Source: Chytridium lagenaria
Lineage: Eukaryota; Chytridiomycota; Chytridiomycetes; Chytridiales; Chytridiaceae
Length of the DNA stretch: 64,000 nt
Assembly (NCBI GenBank): GCA_025449115.1
Contig: JAHLKC010000036.1
Location: 228,506 to 292,505, forward strand
Direction: 5' to 3'
Shown: one piece after another, positions 58,344-64,000 of the stretch
How the letters are laid out: each line of letters begins with the position of its first letter
How positions within the stretch are numbered: the stretch's first letter is position 1
Made by a program: the position numbers and the translations under genes
The notes under the pieces: generated by a model
The model's database searches: none
Seen by the model: the letters and a program-made list of their open reading frames with translations, nothing else
What the model was told of the DNA's origin: nothing

Positions 58344-58901
58344 ACTGTTCGGGGCTGACGCATGGTGAAAGAGTAATCTGAGTACTTTTACTTCAATTAA
58401 ATGGTTAGGATATTAAATATCCTTCGGTAATTATCAATTGCAGTAACAAACGGTTTAAACATACTTAATAAATTGGCCATCTTTGGCGTACCCGTGCGGT
58501 TATGGCCAAAAAAGGACGTACCCGTGCGGATACGGCCAAGAGGGGACTTAGCAATTTTTTAAAAAAATGCTATCCAAAAATTTTCACCGGGCAGGCCGGA
58601 AATGGTCCACTACGGCCCTTTTTTTTTTAGCAAATGTTCTCTTTTTCAAACAAGATTGTCAACGTACGTGCTGGGCCATGTGATATCATCATTGAAAAAA
58701 TCCGATACCAGAAGAAGAGAATTTGACAAAAAAAAAAAGAATGTATTGTCCATGCTGCAACCGCGACCTCCCACACATTGATGACCTTGAGGACCACCTC
58801 ATGGACAGAAGTAGTGTGGTCACGGACTTCGAAGCCCGTTTTTGAGTTTCGCACTCCGTATTACAAACGAAGAAATACTTTTAAAGTTGACTGCGAGTGC
58901 C
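58344..58901. other. Spacer with short GC repeats and a zinc-finger-like ORF
   Basis: Two direct copies of GTACCCGTGCGGNTANGGCCAA (about 58488-58541). At 58741-58845 a short plus frame reads CPCCNRDLPHIDDLEDHL, a C2H-like finger, and ends at TGA. It could be the true 5' end of the downstream gene if a one-base error lies near 58841. Confidence 0.35.
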
Positions 58902-61284
58902 ATGCAGGGCTTTGACTTTAAAGTTCAATCCTCCACCTCATCAGCATCCGCCGTCGCTAGCACCTCAGAACCTGCCGTCGGTCGTCGTGAGGAATATCAC
59001 AAGACTACCGATGTGTACAGGAAAAAGTATACACAAGTTAAGCTTTACATTAACTTTCATCGTAGCATTCTTGAAGTTGCGACGCTTAAGTTTGAGTTAA
59101 CGCCGGATGAGCTGCAAGTTCTTAGGGTGAAGGGTGCCTTTAAGGGTTCTTTCGCCCAGATGCTTAAGAGCATAGCATCGGATGTGACGATTGACCCAAA
59201 GACTCGATCTTCGCTTAAAACGAAGCTTAACGAGGTGAGTTGCCCAATCATAATATTTATTAACAAAGTTAAAGGAGCGCGAAACTTTACTTGGAGGCGT
59301 TCAGACGCTACGTTCCACCGCCGGAAAAGAACAAAGTGACGGGGGTAACGATTCTTCCTAATGGCGCGGTGAAAGTCATTTATGACAACGACGAAGACAT
59401 AGAGGAGCTGGAGGACGAGGGGTTTAAGATCAAAGTTAAGGACGAGGGAGAAATACGAAAGGAAGAGCGGGAAGCAGCGAAGTACAGGGGCACAGAACGA
59501 GTGCGGCGGCAAAATCGAAAACTGTCGGATTCTCCGAAAGCAAGGTTGGTTTAGGTTTTATTTTCGTTCCGTTTCAAAGAAAAATAAAAACTAAAACCAC
59601 TTGTCGCTTCAGTTACTCTTGGCACCAGGCAAGAAAGAGTCGACTTCTGAACCTGTTTCTTGGCGGCCGACTTCAAAGCGGTTTTTGACGACCCCAAGGT
59701 CCAACACGCCGTCGCCCTGGATGTATTGCAAAATCCCACCTTCCGCGCGGCTCTCTCGTCTTCAAAAGTTGCGAACGTAGTTGGTCCGCAACAGTTGAAC
59801 ATTAAGATTGATGCGGCTCGCAAAGCTCTAGAGAAGTCTACTTCGTCAAGATCGGTCTCGCCCGAGCACGGTATTTATAACCCGAAAGAAGATAAAAGGA
59901 TGCATTTGGATTATATGGGTAGGTTCTCTAAAGTTTTTTCTGAAGGTTTGTCTTTGACTAAAGTACATTTAGGGCTGGAAGAGATAACACAGGAAGGCTT
60001 GAGCCAAAAGGCCGTACAAAAGTACTTAAAGGTGAGTTCGCCTTCTTTACGTTCGTGGTACGGCCGGTGCAGACCGTGTTGGGCCGGGCCGTTTGTTTAC
60101 GCTCGTGTACGGCCGGTGCAGACCGTGTTGGGCCGGGCCGTTTGTTTACGTCCGTGTACGGCCGGTGCAGACCGTATTGGGCCGGGCCGGACGTGCGTCG
60201 GCGTGCAAGGCCATGTTCGCCCGACTTTGGCATTTTGATACAATCTAAAGGCGATCACTAACTTTTGATGTTAGATAAGGTCGTTGCTTCGTCCGCTAAA
60301 CCTCAAGCTGTTGCACTCAGCAAGGGGAGCGCTCCCTCTAAATCTCAACCCGCTGCCAAACCCCAAACCCCGGCCAAGGTCAGCAAGGCAACGGCATCTG
60401 ACTCCCAAGTTAAACCTATCGAGATCAGCAGTGAATCGTCGGGGACAACGGGGGAGGAGGAGGCAGTTGCAGTTGAGAAAGCCGTGGTAAAAAAGGGGAA
60501 GATGGCTGTGGAGGGTGAAACGGAGGAGGTGGCGGAAGAGGCAGCAGGAGAAAAGGCTGGCGAGGTGGCGAAGGAGACCGCAGGAGAGAAGGCTGGTGAG
60601 GAGGCGGAGGAGACAGCAGAGGAGACGGAGGAGGAGGAGGCCGTAGCAGTCAAGCGCGGTACTAGCAAGGGTAAGGGTAAGGGTCTTTTCTTCACTCTTA
60701 ATCCTAACGTTGTTAGGTCGCAGTGTTGTAGAAGACTCGGAAGACGATAATTCGGAAGAGGAGGCAGACAAGCCGTCGACCTCTTCCTCTAAGAAAACGG
60801 CGAAAACGAAGAAGGCCCCCGCAGCAGTGGCAAAGGCTCATGTGAAAAAACGACTCCGTGAAGAAGCATCTGGTGGGTTTGTCGTTTTAATTTGATCAAG
60901 CTTACTTATACTATCAAGTTGACCCAAATCCCCCACAACCTTCAAAGAAGATGAAGGCAACTAAGAAGGCGGAATCCAAGGGGAAAGCAAAAGAGGTTCG
61001 GAAAATTCCGGAGATGATCTATTCGACAGACCAGACAGATGTTCTTGCCAGAGTTGCTGACGTTTTGGATGTTTCAGGTTGGGAGGAAATGAATGGCAGT
61101 CAATTATGGGTGGTAAGTAGGAAGGTTATATATACGATATTTATTATGAATGTAGGAAATTTCAAAAGCTATACAATGCGATGCATGGCAAACGTATCAC
61201 GGCGACTCACAAGTGCCTCCCGACATCCGCTTTTTTTATGGATTAGTTATGGTTTTTCTGTATCCTCTTCAGTTTTGCTTTTAA
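58902..61284 (+). CDS. Unidentified multi-exon Lys/Glu-rich protein
   Basis: ATG at 58902 (MQGFDFKVQSSTSSASAVAS); the frame stays open upstream, so the start may be earlier. Exon 1 to 59234 (ELTPDELQVLRVKGAFKGSF), intron 59235-59296, exon 2 (AFRRYVPPPEKNKVTGVTIL) to about 59.54 kb. A region with one frame break leads into 59.66-60.03 kb (DFKAVFDDPKVQHAVALDVL; LNIKIDAARKALEKSTSSRS). A roughly 245-bp intron with a GC-rich array follows, then a low-complexity Glu/Ala/Lys region (60.28-60.68 kb, EEVAEEAAGEKAGEVAKETA), exon 60.72-60.87 kb (EDSEDDNSEEEADKPSTSSS), exon 60.94-61.11 kb (RVADVLDVSGWEEMNGSQLW) and a last exon ending FCF, TAA at 61284. Acidic and basic tracts suggest a nuclear or chromatin-type protein, or a retroelement gag; neither is proven. 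Confidence 0.5.
60059..60205. repeat. Three 49-bp GC-rich tandem units in an intron
   Basis: Units at 60059-60107, 60108-60156 and 60157-60205, each starting TACGGCCGGTGCAGACCGT and continuing TTGGGCCGGGCCG. Identical except for a few bases near unit ends. They lie just after the donor GTGAGTTCGCC. Confidence 0.9.
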
Positions 61285-61427
61285 TTTGATAATTTGTTTT
61301 GCCTGTGTTGCTTGTGTATTTTTGCATTATTTATGTATGTATGATAGCTTTCTATTGCATTAATGTAATTGCTTTTCATTTGTATCGTTTATTATGTTAG
61401 TATCTGGTTCGGAACCGTGTACCGCCG
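61285..61427. other. Short AT-rich spacer
   Basis: Between the Lys/Glu-rich gene and the palindrome; nothing else seen. Confidence 0.4.
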
Positions 61428-61488
61428 TAGTAAGGTGTACGTTGCGGGTATGGCCACATGTGGCCATACCCGCACGTACACCTTACTA
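61428..61488. repeat. 61-bp near-perfect palindrome at the start of the retroelement ORF
   Basis: Left arm 61428-61458 (TAGTAAGGTGTACGTTGCGG and on to TATGGCCACA) and right arm 61459-61488 (TGTGGCCATACCCGC, then ACGTACACCTTACTA) pair with no loop; the left arm has one extra T. The right arm ends on the A of the likely start ATG (61488-61490). Confidence 0.92.
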
Positions 61489-64000
61489 TGTTTTCTTTTG
61501 ATGATAAAGTAATTCAGTTCGATTATGATAAGATACTTCATAACAACGTTCCAATAAATTCTATACCTGTAGAATTCGTGGACAAACTCATATATATTTC
61601 TGAGTTCGATGACCAACTCGATGAGTTCCTTGAGTACTTACGGCGCCATTATATGGCCGCCATCATTATTACGCGACCATGCCTCCCTGATAATCACGTC
61701 CGCGACCTTCGTCGCCTATGTATAAAGCAACCGCTTGCTATACGTTCTGACATGGGTCAGTTCCGTGATTTCCGCGAGGATGAAGACGACTCATGCTTTG
61801 CTTGGTGCGTGGATGGCTCTCCTGATGCGGAATATCTGGACGATGTTACTCCTGTTGATGAAGTTGTTCCTCTCGTCAGTACCAAAGCTCCGTTTATGAC
61901 TTATCGCCATAGACCCATCATCAACTCAAGTGTGATAATACCTCTGATGAAAGTCTTAACTACCTCATCGCCTGCACGCGTTCGTCGCGCTAACCATGTC
62001 CCAGTCACAGTTACTGCGCAGATGAGGAATAATGCCTTTGATATTATGTCTACATGCGTTGACTTCCCATCCCATGCCCGAACACCCTCTGGCAATAGTA
62101 CGCGACGTGAACGTTTACGTCAATACTTAGATGACGTCGCTAGTATTAAACAGCGTGACGCTCTTCTCAAAGAGAGGGTAGAACGGCTTGCAGCCGAGAA
62201 AGGCTTTGAAATGTCTTCCAAAGCGCCAAGATCAATTCGCAGATATTACAAGCGACGATCTCAATCGACCCCAACAAAAAGTCGATTTAACAGAAGTCCT
62301 CCTTCTGTGTCCCAGGAAACACCTCCTGTTGATAACACTCCACCTTATAATAGGGTGAGTAGTAGTATTAATACACACTCCAGCATGGGTACGACACTTG
62401 ATAAAGTTCAACCTTTTGTGGATAGAGAAGTTTTCGTTACTTCAAAGGCCTCCCATTCTCCTTCATTGGCAGAAACATGCTCTGTCATGTCCCCATCGTC
62501 TCACTCTGAGGCGTCAACTGATAGCTCTGAGTGTGCGTCTCAAGCATGCTTCTCTGACTTTAGCAGCCCTGAAGCAGAGATCCGTGGAAGGGAGCCTATC
62601 ACGGCCACTGAAGTAATTACTACTGAAACCTCAGATACTCGTTAATGAGTATACTTCTGATGACGACTTAGAGTCATACTATAGATCCCGTGGAATGTGT
62701 TCTATGGATATCCAAACAGACTATGTCATCATTGATCCTATACCTCAGAAACTCATAGAATTTGAGGATCCACATGAATGCAGATATGCTCCCGCGTATC
62801 CGGCGTGTACATTGCTGACGCCCTTCTTGACGGAGGTGCAAACTGCAACGTCATCAAAATGTCGTTACTCTACGACTTAATCCGGCAAGGTCGCGCCGTG
62901 TACTTCTCCCCTTTCAAGCCTGGACGTTTCTCCACCGGTGTAGGTGGACGACAACCTATCCTCGGTAAGTGTACGCTAAGCGTATCTCCAGGGTCTTCTA
63001 CACCCAACGTAAAGAAGTGGTTTTGACTTCTTCGTTGTTAAAGACTGCCCGAAGCCCATCATCTTGGGAACTCCAGTGATTTTAGGATTCTACATGGACT
63101 TACTTTCAAGTAGAAACACTCTGCGATACTACTACAGTCATCCAGACTTAGGCGTTAAAGCTTACGAGACCCCTTTAAAGGTTACGGAGGCCGGTCCAAC
63201 TTACAGGAGTGAAACACCGTATGTCCGCTGCGTGGCTGCGGAAGACGTGTATTTAGACCCACATATGCGTTCAACCATTATGTGTACCATGGACCGTCTA
63301 CCGGATATTTCTCAGAAGTATTACATTGCTGAACCGTTAATGGACAATATTGACGTCGCGTCTGAACGTACCGTCTACTCTCATGACTCTCTCTTTGAGA
63401 ATGGTATGAAGTACCTCGCCGACGATTCCCCTGAATTCAAACGCAAGAAGGTGGATATGAAACCATTCCCTCTCAACATAGCCCATCACGGGCCTCATGG
63501 TAAGTGGCTTAAGAAAGGCACTCCTGTGGCTTCTTTTGACGACTCCCATGGGACTACTGTGGATTTCATAGCTCCTTTGACTGAAGCTTTCCACGACGAC
63601 GTGAATTTGACTTTGTTCTTCGTCACGGAGATGATCGCTAACCCGCATCTCAAAACCTTGGAAGAGGTTCACGTGCACTTTTGCAACATAGCTGCTGGTG
63701 AGTACCAAGTACTCAAAGGAAGTCTTCAAAGACTCCTCGAAAACGCGTATTTAAAAAGCCACGAAATGTGGTTGAGAAGGCTATTAATCTAGTCAATACA
63801 CCTGACGACGATGATAGCCGGGACCCCATGATGGATGTTCCTGATGTTATGCCTATGGTCAACTTGACCGAGGATGAAGGCTACACTTCGGTGATAACTT
63901 CCCTAGTGCTGATGGTCCGCCTGAACAGCTACTATCTGGTAATGACATGCAATTACTAGAAGAATCTATCATTAATAATGAAGCTGAAATTCGTTTTCAA
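61488..64000 (+). CDS. Ty3/gypsy-like retroelement polyprotein, gag and protease (partial at right edge)
   Basis: ATG at 61488 (MFSFDDKVIQFDYDKILHNN). The first frame runs to 62645 with a basic region (SIRRYYKRRSQSTPTKSR) and a Ser/Thr-rich tail. After a frame change it reads DDLESYYRSRGMCSMDIQTD, then in another frame a retropepsin: ADALLDGGANCNVIKMS (active-site loop, with DGGA in place of D-S/T-G-A), STGVGGRQPILGKCTLSV (flap side) and, after a further shift, FFVVKDCPKPIILGTPVILG (the IILG strand). The frame then stays open to 63792 (pre-RT region; NIAHHGPHGKWLKKGTPVAS) and shifts again near 63.88 kb before the edge. No RT is reached. No LTR could be identified. Four frame switches suggest decay or errors. 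Confidence 0.6.

Noticed and set aside
57681..58368. Repeated 62-89 codon ORFs on both strands
   Set aside because: They are the 332-bp tandem repeat read in frame; copies match because the DNA repeats, not because of selection on protein.
58741..58845. Stand-alone zinc-finger protein (CPCCNRDLPHIDDLEDHL)
   Set aside because: Only 34 codons and it ends just before the next gene; more likely a 5' exon or chance. Noted in the spacer entry.
61458..61487. Start of the gypsy-like ORF at 61458
   Set aside because: The first 10 codons are the palindrome arm; the ATG at 61488, just after it, is the better start.

Overview
The window looks like nuclear DNA of an early-diverging fungus, most likely a chytrid. 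Genes are broken by very short spliceosomal introns, mostly 32-80 bp, with GTAAG/GTATG donors and CTAAC/CTAAT-like branch sites. The gene content also fits: TmcB/TmcC-type PAS membrane proteins, secreted tyrosinases, a PD-(D/E)XK crinkler-like protein, a Ngaro-type tyrosine-recombinase retrotransposon and many decayed mobile elements. No bacterial operon features, rRNA genes or convincing tRNA genes were seen. The chytrid assignment is an inference from content.

Layout. 1-0.7 kb: 3' end of an unidentified multi-exon gene. 0.87-2.3 kb: intron-containing Tc1/mariner-type DDE transposase (minus). 2.3-6.8 kb: non-coding repeats, a long G tract and a decayed gag-like ORF. 6.85-25.16 kb: three head-to-tail copies (unit about 6.33 kb, minus strand) of a large multi-exon TmcB-like gene with N-terminal membrane segments, a helical region, a PAS domain and further membrane segments. 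26.1-27.7 kb: tyrosinase pseudogene. 28.5-34.7 kb: a Ngaro-like element with split direct repeats (A1 - gag - RT/RNase H - tyrosine recombinase - B1 - A2 - B2) lying between the two tyrosinase copies. 35.6-38.5 kb: the better preserved tyrosinase. 39.2-42.3 kb: an unidentified gene, a PD-(D/E)XK nuclease-like gene and a decayed ORF with an Ala/Thr minisatellite. 42.3-47.6 kb: gene-poor DNA holding an inverted copy of the repeat seen at 4 kb. 47.7-52.0 kb: two decayed gag-like ORF regions. 52.0-53.6 kb: a striking GC-rich satellite built of palindromes (cores ACGGCCGTA, GGCCGGCC, ACCGGT, GGTACC). 53.6-57.3 kb: a multi-exon gene with a SWIM zinc finger and a KDZ/HMGXB3-like transposase region, whose introns carry short stretches of the same palindromic sequence. 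57.5-58.35 kb: 332-bp tandem repeats. 58.9-61.3 kb: a multi-exon acidic, Lys/Glu-rich gene with a 49-bp GC-rich array in one intron. 61.4-64 kb: a Ty3/gypsy-like retroelement, preceded by a 61-bp palindrome, running off the right edge.

Single-base frameshifts are common in almost every long coding region, in single-copy genes as well as transposons, often in short homopolymers. This suggests either widespread decay or residual long-read assembly errors, so frame-disrupted genes here should not all be called pseudogenes. The strongest candidate for something undescribed is the palindromic GC-rich repeat family, found both as a satellite block and as short intronic inserts in neighbouring genes.
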